From NCBI RefSeq assembly GCF_007827975.1, contig NZ_VITT01000037.1: 64,000 nt of DNA; one strand, written 5' to 3'. The stretch is from Nitrospirillum viridazoti (GTDB taxonomy: Bacteria > Pseudomonadota > Alphaproteobacteria > Azospirillales > Azospirillaceae). The translations under genes and the position numbers were made by a program. The notes beneath the pieces are model-generated. The model did no database searches. It saw only the letters and a program-made list of their open reading frames with translations, and was not told the origin of the DNA. Within the stretch, counting starts at the first letter, position 1; each line of letters starts with the position of its first letter. Positions 1 through 9,026 of this stretch are shown here, piece by piece.

Positions 1-93
1 TCACATCGCCACGCATCATCAAACCGATCTCCGTAAAGATCAGGGTTGAAGCATGCTTCAAGCCATTTGGGAATCCCCTTTGTCAACAGGCCC
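1..93 (-). mobile_element. Probable end of an IS5-type insertion sequence with transposase start
   Basis: Read on the minus strand, a segment begins with GGGCCTGTTGACAAAG near position 93, resembling the terminal repeats of IS5-family (IS427-type) elements. It leads to a GGAGAT ribosome site (27-32) and an ATG at 19-17 that opens MMRGDV before leaving the window. Transposases of this group often begin MRG. TAG follows the presumed end at 94-96, compatible with the TA-type target of the group. The rest of the element and the other repeat lie outside the window, so family assignment is inference. Confidence 0.4.
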
Positions 94-335
94 TAGCATG
101 ACCGTTCCCGATGTTCCTACGTAGTGGCGCCATCAGCCCCTGCCACTTGTCACAGCCGCTGAGGAATCAGTTCTGGCGCGGTGGAGGGGGAGCGGACGCG
201 GCGGCCTGGCGGCGCGCTGGTTATACCAAGTCTGGTGAGGTCAAGTCGCTGCACTGCGTTCCGTCGCCCATGCCGTCTCGCTGGATGCATGGGCTTGCGG
301 GCGGTATAGCAAGAGGCTGCGGCAGGTTGGGGGAA

Positions 336-1322
336 ATGATGGTGGATCTTCTCGTCGATATGCGGTTCGGGTCACACCTCTACGGTACCGCCACACCGTC
401 ATCCGACATGGACTACAAGGCTGTCTATGTGCCGGAGGGGCGGGATATCTTGCTCGGCCGGGCGCGCGACAGCGTCGTGCTGACGCCACCCAAGCCGGGC
501 GGGGAAAAGAACGGGCCTGGCGATGTCGACCATGATGCTTATAGCTTGCAACGTTACTTGGAATTGGTGGCCGAGGGGCAGCCGGTGGCGTTCGACATGC
601 TGTTCGCGCCAGAGGCGGCAATGATGCGCCCACCGTCCCCCGTGTGGCGCGAGATGCAGGCCAACAGCCATCGGCTGGTGTCGCGTCAGGCCGGTTCATT
701 CCTACGCTATGGTCGGCAACAAGCCACCAAATTCAGCCTGCGTGGAGCCCGCGTCGTGACCGCCCAACCCGGCTTGGCGGTATTGGAAGCAGCGGAAGCG
801 ACCTATGGCGCCTTGGCCAAGCTGGGCGAGGCTCGGGCGGAACTGACGGCCTATGTTGCGGATGCGCAAAATGCCGTCCTGTTGGATTTGGCCTCAGCCA
901 ATGGGCAGCCGCTAACTCATCTGGAGATATGCGGCAAGCGCGTGCCGTTCACCGCCTCCATCCGCACGGCGCGGGAGATCGTCCAGCGGCTGGTCGCCGA
1001 CTACGGCCAACGCGCGTTGCAGGCCGCGCGGAATGAGGGCGTCGATTGGAAGGGCATGTCCCATGCCGTACGCATTGGGCGTGAAGCGCTGGAGCTATTG
1101 GAAACCGGCCGTATCGTCTTTCCCTTGGCTTATGCGCCGGAAATCCTGGCTATCAAGCAGGGGCAGCGGTCGTATGATGCCGTCGCCGCCGCTATCGAGG
1201 CTCTGCTGGCTGAGGTGGAGGCCGCCGCAGCCCGTTCATTTTTGCCGGATGAACCGGATAAGGCATTTATCGAGGAACTCGTGGTGCGTAGCCATAGGGC
1301 CAAGGTCTTGGGGGCGGTGTGA
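336..1322 (+). CDS. Nucleotidyltransferase, DNA polymerase beta superfamily (RlaP/COG3541-like)
   Basis: The 328-residue product starts with a minimal nucleotidyltransferase core: FGSHLYGT followed by SSDMDYK, the G-S and D-x-D pattern that binds metal and NTP in the polymerase beta fold. The C-terminal half is helical. The reading frame is open further upstream, but the ATG at 336 is chosen because the core begins ten residues later and the upstream residues look non-coding. A second nucleotidyltransferase gene starts inside the stop codon of this one (GTGTGA), so the two are probably translationally coupled. RlaP-type enzymes have been proposed to act in RNA repair; substrate and role here are unknown. 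Confidence 0.8.
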   Translation: MMVDLLVDMRFGSHLYGTATPSSDMDYKAVYVPEGRDILLGRARDSVVLTPPKPGGEKNGPGDVDHDAYSLQRYLELVAEGQPVAFDMLFAPEAAMMRPPSPVWREMQANSHRLVSRQAGSFLRYGRQQATKFSLRGARVVTAQPGLAVLEAAEATYGALAKLGEARAELTAYVADAQNAVLLDLASANGQPLTHLEICGKRVPFTASIRTAREIVQRLVADYGQRALQAARNEGVDWKGMSHAVRIGREALELLETGRIVFPLAYAPEILAIKQGQRSYDAVAAAIEALLAEVEAAAARSFLPDEPDKAFIEELVVRSHRAKVLGAV

Positions 1323-2122
1323 ACAATTTTTTTGATCCTTTCATCGATCCGGCGGTCCATACCCGTATCCAGGCTGAGTTGGACACGGTGGAACGGGATG
1401 AGGGGGTGCGCATCCTGCTGGCTATCGAATCTGGCAGCCGGGGCTGGCGCTTCCCGTCCTTGGATAGCGACTATGATGTGCGCTTTCTCTACATGCGCCC
1501 GTTGTCCCGCTATCTGACCGTCACCGATCCGCGGGATGTGATTGAACGGCCGGTGGACGCTGTGTTCGACGTCAGTGGCTGGGACTTGCGCAAGGCTTTT
1601 CAGTTGGCGTTGCGATCCAACGCCGTGCTGGTCGAATGGCTATGCTCGCCCGTGCGTTACCGTGAGGTTGGACCGGCGGCGGCACGCTTGCTTGACTTCG
1701 CACGGACCAACGTGGACCTGACCGGTATCGCCTATCACTACGACCGGCAGGCGCGGCGCATGTTCAATGATGTATTGGCGGCGGAGGCGCCCCGGCTCAA
1801 AACCTATTGCTATGCCTTGCGATCAGCCCTGGCCTTGCAGTGGGTGCGGCAGCGGCGCACGGTGCCGCCCATGGATTTGCCTGCCCTGATGGAGGGACTG
1901 AATCTCTCGACCCCGGTCGCTGACGAAATAACCGCCTTGGTGGCGCGGAAGCTGCCGTCGACCGAGCGCGATACCACTCCGCGTCTATCCGCTCTGGATT
2001 GCTTGATCAGCGATATCCTGGCCCAACCCGTCCCGGCCATGCGGGGCGAGCCCAGGCGGGAAGTGGGGCGGCAGGCCGATGCTCTGTTCGCCGAACTGGT
2101 ACTGGACGCTCACCTCGGCTGA
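1319..2122 (+). CDS. RlaP-like nucleotidyltransferase
   Basis: This 267-residue protein has the motif ESGSRGWRFPSLDSDYDVRF, with the GSRG loop and two metal-binding Asp in SDYDV, characteristic of the RlaP family (polymerase beta-type nucleotidyltransferases linked by comparative genomics to RNA repair). The start is a GTG at 1319 that overlaps the upstream stop by four bases. Together with the preceding gene it forms a two-gene unit of distantly related nucleotidyltransferases. No RNA ligase is visible in the window, but the upstream side is cut off by an IS-like end. Family membership is well supported; the reaction is not known. Confidence 0.85.
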   Translation: MNNFFDPFIDPAVHTRIQAELDTVERDEGVRILLAIESGSRGWRFPSLDSDYDVRFLYMRPLSRYLTVTDPRDVIERPVDAVFDVSGWDLRKAFQLALRSNAVLVEWLCSPVRYREVGPAAARLLDFARTNVDLTGIAYHYDRQARRMFNDVLAAEAPRLKTYCYALRSALALQWVRQRRTVPPMDLPALMEGLNLSTPVADEITALVARKLPSTERDTTPRLSALDCLISDILAQPVPAMRGEPRREVGRQADALFAELVLDAHLG

Positions 2123-2271
2123 TTGCTCCATCTAGAAAGAAGACGCCCAGGGCGCAGCCCCGGAGGCAACGAAGTTCCACAGACCTATGTCGCCTTGCCG
2201 GTTGGACGGGAACAGGCGCGCTGTTTTAGGGTGGCGCCTTCTGGTAGCGATCCCATTCCGGAGCAACGTTC

Positions 2272-3129
2272 ATGGCTGACACCCCCGCCTTGGAAACCCC
2301 CGTCTGGCTTATCACCGGCTGTTCCACCGGCTTCGGCCGCATCCTGGCCCAGAGGGTGCTGGCGCGCGGCTGGCGGGTGGTGGTCACGGCGCGTGACGCC
2401 GCCCAGGTGATCGACATCGTGGCGACGGCGGATGACCGGGCCATGCCGGCGGCGCTGGACGTCACCCAGTATGACCAGATCGACGCCGTGGTGGCGGCGG
2501 CGCAAGAGCGGTTCGGCCGCATCGACGTGCTGGTGAACAACGCCGGCTACGGCTACCAAAGCGCGGTCGAGGAGGGGGTGGAGGCTGAAATTCGCGCCCA
2601 GTTCGACACCAACGTCTTCGGCCTGTTCGCCATGACGCGCGCGGTTTTGCCCCTGATGCGGGCGCAGGGCAGCGGGCACATCCTCAACATCACCTCGGTC
2701 GCCGGCCTGGTGGGCTACCCCGGTTCCGGCTACTACGCCGCGTCCAAGCACGCGGTGGAGGGCTGGTCCGACAGCCTGCGGGCGGAGGTGGAGCCGCTGG
2801 GCATCGGCGTCACCTGTGTCGAGCCGGGTCCCTTCCGCACCGACTGGGCCGGCCGTTCCCTGCGCCAGACAGCCAGCCGCATCCCGGATTACGCCGACAC
2901 GGCGGCCAAGCGCCTGGCGGCCACCAAGGACATCAGCGGCAACCAGGCCGGCGACCCCGTGCGGGCCAGCGACATCATGATCGAGATCACGCAACAGGTG
3001 ACCCCGCCGCGCCATGTGGTGCTGGGCGCCTGGGGCCAGGATGCGGTGGTGACGCGGCTGCGCCAGCGGCTGGCGGAAATCGAGGGCCAGCGCGAGCGGG
3101 CGCTGTCCGCCGATTTCCCCAATCCCTGA
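2272..3129 (+). CDS. Short-chain dehydrogenase/reductase
   Basis: Classical SDR of 285 residues. The glycine-rich cofactor loop TGCSTGFG lies near residue 16, NNAGYG near residue 90, and the catalytic Tyr/Lys in YYAASKHAVEGWSDSL with Ser in NITSVAG upstream. The TGCSTGFG variant is common in a subgroup annotated as oxidoreductases of unknown substrate. GGAGC sits eight bases before the ATG. It stands alone: the preceding 150 bases hold no gene, and the downstream esterase converges on it with nine bases between the stop codons. Confidence 0.9.
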   Translation: MADTPALETPVWLITGCSTGFGRILAQRVLARGWRVVVTARDAAQVIDIVATADDRAMPAALDVTQYDQIDAVVAAAQERFGRIDVLVNNAGYGYQSAVEEGVEAEIRAQFDTNVFGLFAMTRAVLPLMRAQGSGHILNITSVAGLVGYPGSGYYAASKHAVEGWSDSLRAEVEPLGIGVTCVEPGPFRTDWAGRSLRQTASRIPDYADTAAKRLAATKDISGNQAGDPVRASDIMIEITQQVTPPRHVVLGAWGQDAVVTRLRQRLAEIEGQRERALSADFPNP

Positions 3130-3138
3130 GGCCGGCGC

Positions 3139-4833
3139 TCACACCCCCAGCGCCTGCCACATCTCCCGCTCTTGCCCATCTGGGTCCATGGCCACCTGGC
3201 ACTGGCTGTTCAGCAGCATGACGGCACGGTTCTTGGTGTCGTAGCGGGGCCAGGCCGGCTGGCCGGCGGCGCTGGGCACGCCGCTGCGGGCGAAGCTGGT
3301 GAAATAGCCGCTGACGGCCTTGGCGGTTTCCACCAGGCCGGGTCCGTCGCCCTGCAGGTCCGGCATCTCCGTGTTCAGGAAGGTGATGGAGATGTCGATG
3401 GCGTGGCCGGCCCGCAGGGTCCAGTCCGTGCCCTTGATGGGGATGTTGGACTGGAAGTCGTTGCGGTAGCGATAGACAGGGGCTGGTTGCGCCGCCTTGC
3501 GGTCGGCCAGGGTGGCGGTGCCGGCACCCATGGACAGGGCGGTCTCGATGGCGATGCCCTGTTCCACCGGGGTGGCGTCGGAGCGGGTTTGGCGATAGGT
3601 GGCCAGGATGCGCTCCGCGTCCGGACCGAAGGCCTGCTGGACCCGGGCCGTCAGGGCGGCTGCGTCCATGTGGAAGAATTCCGGATGGTCGCGCTCGAAG
3701 AAGGCGGCCTCATCCCGCATGTTGCCGATCAGCAGCGGGACGTTGGCCATCAGGGCCGGGGCCGCCGGGTCGAAGGGATGGGCGGGCAGGACGGTGCCGT
3801 CCACCACGGGGGCCCAGCCGCCGGGCTTGGGCGCGCGGTTGGCCGCCACGCTGGGCTTGGGCGTGGGGTGCCCGGCCTGCCACTCCCTGGTGGCCACGGT
3901 CAGCGGGCCCTGGCCTTTCTCCGCCGCCAGCTGCAGGTCGATGAACTTCTGCGCCGGCACGTCGTGCAGCTTGGCGAAATCTTTCGGATGGATGTCGAAG
4001 GCGGCCAGCACGCGGCGCGCCGTCTCCGTCGCCACCTCCTTGGGAAGCCCGCGCAGCATGGGCCCGCTCTGCATCCCGGCCTTGTGGAACAGGCCCTGGG
4101 CGGCGGGCATGCCCATGACGGCGCAGGTCTTGGCGCTGCCGCCGGACTCGCCGAACACCATGACGTTGCCGGGGTCGCCGCCGAAGGTGGCGATGTTCTC
4201 CTTGATCCAGCCGAGCGCCGCGATGATGTCCAGGATGCCCTGGTTGCCGGAGGTGGCGTAGTCCGCCCCGCCCAGGTCGCCCAGGTAGAGATAGCCCAGC
4301 AGGCCCAGGCGGTGGTTGGTCGCCACCACCACCACGTCGTAGGTGGCGGCCAGGCGGGCACCGTCCTGGATGCGCTGGCCGCCGCTGCCGGTGGTGAAGC
4401 CGCCGCCATGGCAATAGACCATGACTGGCCGCTTGGCGCCGTCGTTCACCGCTGGCGTCCAGACGTTCAGCACCAGGCAGTCTTCGCTGTAGGCCGGTTC
4501 ATGCTCGCCATAGGTGGTGCCGGGGCCCTGCATGGCGGGCGGACCCAGGCGCGTGGCGTCGCGCACGCCCGTCCAGGGCGTCACCTTGGGCGGGGCCTTG
4601 AAACGGTTCTTGCCCGAGACCGGGCCGGCGTAGGGAATGCCCTTGAAGGCCAGGGCGCCGCGGTCGTGCCCACCCCGGAGTCGGCCGGCCGATGTCTCCA
4701 CTTCCACGAAGGGGCCCACGGTTTGTGTGAACCAGACGCCGTCGTCCGCGCGGGCGGGGACCCAGAAATAAGGGGCGGCGACGGCGGCGGTACCTGCCCG
4801 CAACAGGGCGCGGCGGTTCAGGGATAGGGTCAT
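3139..4833 (-). CDS. Tat-exported type B carboxylesterase
   Basis: The 564-residue product begins with NRRALLRAGTAAVAAPYFW, a twin-arginine type signal, followed by a carboxylesterase/cholinesterase-type hydrolase. The oxyanion-hole stretch YCHGGGF and the nucleophile elbow GESGGS are present, and the N-terminal GxxxFKGIPYA pattern is typical of the family. The ATG at 4833 has GGGAGG nine bases upstream; the frame is open far beyond it but without further homology. It is divergent from the exported oxidoreductase and its promoter region is shared with the LacI-type operator at 4964. Deacetylation or deesterification of plant polysaccharide fragments is the likely job, inferred from the neighbours. 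Confidence 0.9.
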   Translation of the reverse strand: MTLSLNRRALLRAGTAAVAAPYFWVPARADDGVWFTQTVGPFVEVETSAGRLRGGHDRGALAFKGIPYAGPVSGKNRFKAPPKVTPWTGVRDATRLGPPAMQGPGTTYGEHEPAYSEDCLVLNVWTPAVNDGAKRPVMVYCHGGGFTTGSGGQRIQDGARLAATYDVVVVATNHRLGLLGYLYLGDLGGADYATSGNQGILDIIAALGWIKENIATFGGDPGNVMVFGESGGSAKTCAVMGMPAAQGLFHKAGMQSGPMLRGLPKEVATETARRVLAAFDIHPKDFAKLHDVPAQKFIDLQLAAEKGQGPLTVATREWQAGHPTPKPSVAANRAPKPGGWAPVVDGTVLPAHPFDPAAPALMANVPLLIGNMRDEAAFFERDHPEFFHMDAAALTARVQQAFGPDAERILATYRQTRSDATPVEQGIAIETALSMGAGTATLADRKAAQPAPVYRYRNDFQSNIPIKGTDWTLRAGHAIDISITFLNTEMPDLQGDGPGLVETAKAVSGYFTSFARSGVPSAAGQPAWPRYDTKNRAVMLLNSQCQVAMDPDGQEREMWQALGV

Positions 4834-4963
4834 GATTTTCCTCCCGGTTTTATTCTTGTGCGACTTGGGCGCGAGGGCCGCGTCGAGGGGAGATGGCCGG
4901 CCGGGGCAGGGGATGCCGCCAGCCGGTCCCTTTTCAACGCGGGGCAATCGGCGTATGAGTCTC

Positions 4964-4977
4964 TGATAACGGTAACA
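4964..4977. promoter_or_regulatory. LacI-type operator (site 1)
   Basis: TGATAACGGTAACA is an imperfect palindrome centred on CG, the layout bound by LacI/GalR-family repressors. It differs by one base from the site at 6360-6373. It lies in the divergent spacer, 18 bases before the start codon at 4996, where a repressor would block both directions. The regulator gene is not in the window. Confidence 0.6.
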
Positions 4978-4995
4978 TAAAAACCGGGAGGAACA

Positions 4996-6291
4996 ATGAG
5001 CGTCCGGAGGACAGGGCCGGGGATGCCTGCGTGCATTCCAGCGGCCGGGACCGATCCCATTTCCCACGATGACGTCGCGGGCGCCCGCGATGCTGACACC
5101 GGTGGCACGGGCCTTTCCCGCCGACTTCTCATGGGTTTGGGCGCCGCCGGCGCCGGCAGCCTGATGATGCGTCCGGCCTTCGCCGCACCCACCGCCGATC
5201 CGGCGGCGGTGCCGGATGGGGACCGGGTGGGCTTCGCCGTCGTCGGCCTGGGCCTCTTGTCGCAGGGGCAGATCCTGCCCGGTTTCCACAACGCCAAGCG
5301 GGCGAAACTCACCGCCCTGGTCAGCGGCCACCCTGACAAGGCCACGCGACTCGCCGCCAAATACGGCGTGGCCAGGGACGCGATCTACACCTACGAGAAT
5401 TACGATCGCATCGTGGACGACCCGCGCATCCAGGTCGTCTACATCGTCCTGCCCAATGCCATGCATGCGGAGTTCACCATCCGCGCGCTGAAGGCCGGCA
5501 AGCATGTGCTGTGCGAGAAGCCCATGGCGACCAGCGTGGCGGACGCGGAGGCGATGATCGCCGCCGCCAAGGCCGCCGACCGCAAGCTGATGATCGCCTA
5601 CCGCTGCCATTACGAGCCGCTGAACTTGGCGGCCATGCGCCTGATCCGCTCGGGCAAGCTGGGCAAGCCCCGCATGGTGGTCACGCAGATGGGGCGCCAG
5701 GCCTCGCTCAGCGATCCGGCGGACGTGTGGCGGCTGGACATGAAGATGTCCGGCGGCGGCGCCCTGGCCGACATGGGCATCTACGGCATCAACGGCGCCC
5801 GCTACCTGCTGAACGAGGAACCGGTGGAGGTGCGCGCCTGGGCGCAGACCGACCGCAAGGACCCGCGTTTCCGCGAGGTGGAGGACCTGATCGCCTGGCA
5901 GTTCCGCTTCCCCAGCGGCGCCATCGCCAACGGGTCCACCAGCTTCGACTATGCGCCCACCATGTCCTACCAGGTGGAGTGCGCGCAGGGGCGGCTGGTG
6001 GCGGACCCCGGTGCTTTCTACAACGGCAACCGCCTGACGGTGCAGACCGGATACCAGTCGCAGGTGCAGGCGATCCACGAGATCGACCAGTTCGCGCGTG
6101 AGATGGACTGGATGGCCGACGTGGTGCGGGGCAAGGCGCCGCTGGTCTCCACCGGCGAGGAAGGACTGCAGGACATGCGGCTGATGAAGGCGATCCTGGA
6201 CTCGGTCGCCCAGGGGGGCGCCACCGTGTCCACCGCCTTCGGCTACACCCGCGCGGTCGACCCGGCCAAGGCCGTCGACGTGCCGGCCTGA
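4996..6291 (+). CDS. Tat-exported Gfo/Idh/MocA family oxidoreductase
   Basis: The 431-residue protein carries an extended N-terminus with SRRLLMGLGAAGAGSLMM, a twin-arginine signal. A Rossmann domain follows (VGFAVVGLGLLSQ near residue 75), and CEKPMATS contains the conserved Lys-Pro of the GFO/IDH/MocA family. The later GGGALADMGIYGINGARYLL stretch matches the second domain. The closest known functional type is periplasmic glucose-fructose oxidoreductase, which carries tightly bound NADP; the substrate here is unknown. GGGAGGA precedes the ATG by five bases. It is divergent from the esterase and lies upstream of the GH3 gene. Confidence 0.9.
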   Translation: MSVRRTGPGMPACIPAAGTDPISHDDVAGARDADTGGTGLSRRLLMGLGAAGAGSLMMRPAFAAPTADPAAVPDGDRVGFAVVGLGLLSQGQILPGFHNAKRAKLTALVSGHPDKATRLAAKYGVARDAIYTYENYDRIVDDPRIQVVYIVLPNAMHAEFTIRALKAGKHVLCEKPMATSVADAEAMIAAAKAADRKLMIAYRCHYEPLNLAAMRLIRSGKLGKPRMVVTQMGRQASLSDPADVWRLDMKMSGGGALADMGIYGINGARYLLNEEPVEVRAWAQTDRKDPRFREVEDLIAWQFRFPSGAIANGSTSFDYAPTMSYQVECAQGRLVADPGAFYNGNRLTVQTGYQSQVQAIHEIDQFAREMDWMADVVRGKAPLVSTGEEGLQDMRLMKAILDSVAQGGATVSTAFGYTRAVDPAKAVDVPA

Positions 6292-6359
6292 CCGGCGATT
6301 GTAAAGCACAGCTGTCTTGATGGGGCGGTCACATTCCCAGGACCGTTCCGGACTTAAAA

Positions 6360-6373
6360 TGATAACGCTAACA
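6360..6373. promoter_or_regulatory. LacI-type operator (site 2)
   Basis: TGATAACGCTAACA lies 13 bases before the GH3 start codon. It matches the operator at 4964-4977 at 13 of 14 positions and is close to the palindrome TGTTAGCGCTAACA bound by xylose and glycan LacI-type repressors in alphaproteobacteria. Two near-identical sites at two promoters in 1.4 kb support a common repressor. Confidence 0.65.
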
Positions 6374-6386
6374 ACGGGAGGGGCGG

Positions 6387-9020
6387 ATGGGTCGTTCTGT
6401 GTTCGGGGCCGCCGTGCTGGTGGCCCAGCTTGTGGTGGCGGGCGCGGGGAGCGCTCATGCGCAGGAGGCGGCCAAGCCGCCCTACCTTGACCCCAGCCTG
6501 CCGGTGGAACGCCGGGTGGATGACCTGGTCGGCCGCCTGACGCCGGAGGAAAAGGCGGCGCAGCTGACCAACCAGGCCCGGGCCATCCCGCGCCTGAACA
6601 TCCCCGCCTACAATTGGTGGAGCGAGGCGCTGCACGGCGTCGCCCGCAATGGCGAGGCCACGGTGTTCCCCGAGCCCATCGGCCTGGCCGCCACCTTTGA
6701 TCCCGACGCCATCCGCCAGATGGGCATCGCCATCGGCACCGAGGCGCGGGTGAAGTTCAACCGGGTGGAAAAGGCGGGGGCGGAGCACCGCATCTACCAG
6801 GGCCTGGATTTCTGGTCGCCCAACATCAACATCTTCCGCGACCCACGCTGGGGCCGGGGGCAGGAAACCTATGGCGAGGACCCGTACCTGACCGGCAAGC
6901 TGGGAACCGCCTTCGTCCAGGGCATGCAGGGCGATGATCCCAAATATTACCGGGTGATCGCCACCGCCAAGCACTACGCCGTGCACAGCGGGCCGGAGCC
7001 GACGCGCCATGAGGTGGACGTGGCCGCCAGCCGGCATGACATGGAGGACACCTACCTGCCGGCCTTCCGCGAGCTGGTGACGGCGGGCAAGGTGGCCTCG
7101 GTCATGTGCGCCTACAACCGCGTGAACGGACAGCCGGCCTGCGCCAGCGACTTCCTGCTGAACGATCAGTTGCGCCAGCGCTGGGGCTTCAAGGGGTATG
7201 TCGTGTCCGACTGCGACGCCATCGCCGACATCCAGCGCGGCCACCATTATACCAAGACCCTGGCGGAGGCGGCGGCCGTGTCGCTGAAGCTGGGCGTGGA
7301 CAATGATTGCACCGAGTACAACCGCCCCCCGGACGAGCCGGACGATTTCGACCTCTACCGTGACGCCATCACCCAGGGGCTGGTGTCGCAGGATGTGGTG
7401 GACGCCAGCCTGCGCCGTCTGTTCACGGCCCGCATGCGCCTGGGCCTGTTCGACCCGCCGGCCAGTGTGCCCTATGCCCAGGTCGCCGACACGGAACTGA
7501 ACTCACCGGCGCATGTGGCGCTGGCCCTGCGCCTGGCCAATGAGTCCATGGTGCTGCTGAAGAACAACGGCGTGCTGCCGGTGAAGCCCACGGTGAAGCG
7601 GATCGCCGTGGTGGGCCCGCTGGCCGACCAGGTGGACGTGCTGCTGGGCAACTACAACGGCCAGCCCATCCACCCGGTGACGGCGCTGGACGGCATCCGC
7701 GCCGCCTTCCCCAACGCCCAGGTCGTCTATGAGCCGGGCAGCAACTTCCTGCGCTCGGCCTCCACCATCCCGGCCAGCGCGCTCAGCGGGCCGGATGGCA
7801 AGCCAGGCCTGAAGGGGGAGTATTGGAGCAATCCCGACTTCAGCGGTGCCGCGGCCGTGATCCGCACCGACGGCACCCTGAACCTGGACCGAGACATGAC
7901 CCCGGTGGTGGAGGGTCCCGCCATTTCCGCCCGCTGGACCGGCTTCGTCACCGTGCCGGCGACGGGCGAGTACAACATCGGCCTCAGCGGCGCCAACGCC
8001 ACCCTGTGGGTGGAGGGGGCCGAGGCGGTGAAGAACGGCGACCGCCAGCGCACGCCGCGGATGAAGGCCCTGCATTTCGAGGCCGGGCGCCGCTATGCCA
8101 TCCGTATCGACCAGACGCCGGCCAAGGGCCCCGTCATCCGCCTGGTGTGGAACCCGGTGGTCACCGATCCGCTGAACCGCGCCGTGGCGGCGGCCAAGTC
8201 GGCCGACCTGGTGGTGGCCGTGGCCGGCATCAGTTCGGCGCTTGAGGGCGAGGAGATGACGGTGACCGTTCCCGGCTTCAAGGGCGGCGACCGCACCAGC
8301 CTGGACATGCCGGCGGAGGAGGAGAGCCTGCTGAAGGCGGTCAAGGCCACGGGCAAGCCCATGGCCCTGGTGCTGATGAACGGCTCGGCCCTGTCGGTGA
8401 ACTGGGCCGCCACCCATGTCGACGCCATCATCGACGCCTGGTACCCCGGGGAGCAGGGCGGCATGGCCATCGGCCAGACCTTGTCGGGCGTCAACAACCC
8501 CTCCGGCCGCCTGCCGGTGACCTTCTACACGGGCGTGGACGGCCTGCCGCCTTTCGAGGATTACAGCATGAAGGGGCGGACCTACCGCTACTTCACTGGC
8601 AAACCGCTGTACGCCTTCGGCCATGGCCTGAGCTACACCACCTTCGCCTATACCCCTCCGGTCCTGTCGGCCGCCACGCTGAAGGCGGGCGAGACGCTGG
8701 GCGTGGATGCCCAGGTGCGCAACGCCGGCGCGGTGGCGGGGGATGAGGTGGTGCAGCTGTACCTGGGTTTCCCGCGGGTTCCGGGCGCCCCCATCCGGGC
8801 CCTGCGCGCCTTCACCCGCGTCCACCTGGCGCCGGGTGAGAGCAAGAAGGTCCACTTCGACCTCGACCCCCGCGACCTGTCCAGCGTGACGGAGGCGGGT
8901 GACCGGGTCGTGGCGGGGGGCCGCTATACCCTGACCGTGGGCGGCGGCCAGCCCGGCACCGGCGTCCCCGCCGCCACCGCGGGCTTCACCATCGCCGGCA
9001 CGGCGCCCGTGGCGGAGTGA
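6387..9020 (+). CDS. Exported GH3 glycosidase with PA14 insert (beta-xylosidase-like)
   Basis: The 877-residue protein has a Sec signal peptide ending near AHA-QE. The GH3 N-terminal barrel holds YNWWSEALHGVA and the nucleophile Asp in VVSDCDAI; the SDCDA form is typical of the beta-xylosidase branch rather than SDW of beta-glucosidases. The GH3 C-terminal domain is interrupted by a PA14 carbohydrate-binding domain (about residues 470-600, GEYWSNPDFSG onward), and a fibronectin-III-like domain ends the protein. The ATG has GGGAGGGG upstream. It heads a run of four glycan genes with gaps of 6, 31 and 29 bases and is probably controlled by the operator at 6360. Confidence 0.93.
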   Translation: MGRSVFGAAVLVAQLVVAGAGSAHAQEAAKPPYLDPSLPVERRVDDLVGRLTPEEKAAQLTNQARAIPRLNIPAYNWWSEALHGVARNGEATVFPEPIGLAATFDPDAIRQMGIAIGTEARVKFNRVEKAGAEHRIYQGLDFWSPNINIFRDPRWGRGQETYGEDPYLTGKLGTAFVQGMQGDDPKYYRVIATAKHYAVHSGPEPTRHEVDVAASRHDMEDTYLPAFRELVTAGKVASVMCAYNRVNGQPACASDFLLNDQLRQRWGFKGYVVSDCDAIADIQRGHHYTKTLAEAAAVSLKLGVDNDCTEYNRPPDEPDDFDLYRDAITQGLVSQDVVDASLRRLFTARMRLGLFDPPASVPYAQVADTELNSPAHVALALRLANESMVLLKNNGVLPVKPTVKRIAVVGPLADQVDVLLGNYNGQPIHPVTALDGIRAAFPNAQVVYEPGSNFLRSASTIPASALSGPDGKPGLKGEYWSNPDFSGAAAVIRTDGTLNLDRDMTPVVEGPAISARWTGFVTVPATGEYNIGLSGANATLWVEGAEAVKNGDRQRTPRMKALHFEAGRRYAIRIDQTPAKGPVIRLVWNPVVTDPLNRAVAAAKSADLVVAVAGISSALEGEEMTVTVPGFKGGDRTSLDMPAEEESLLKAVKATGKPMALVLMNGSALSVNWAATHVDAIIDAWYPGEQGGMAIGQTLSGVNNPSGRLPVTFYTGVDGLPPFEDYSMKGRTYRYFTGKPLYAFGHGLSYTTFAYTPPVLSAATLKAGETLGVDAQVRNAGAVAGDEVVQLYLGFPRVPGAPIRALRAFTRVHLAPGESKKVHFDLDPRDLSSVTEAGDRVVAGGRYTLTVGGGQPGTGVPAATAGFTIAGTAPVAE

Positions 9021-9026
9021 GGACCC

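Noticed and set aside
3172..4827. Plus-strand open frame of 551 codons opposite the carboxylesterase
   Set aside because: The minus strand has a Tat signal, GESGGS nucleophile and ribosome site; the plus frame has no family features.
4834..6309. Upstream extension of the carboxylesterase frame on the minus strand
   Set aside because: The frame stays open through the divergent oxidoreductase, but the export signal and ribosome site place the true start at 4833.
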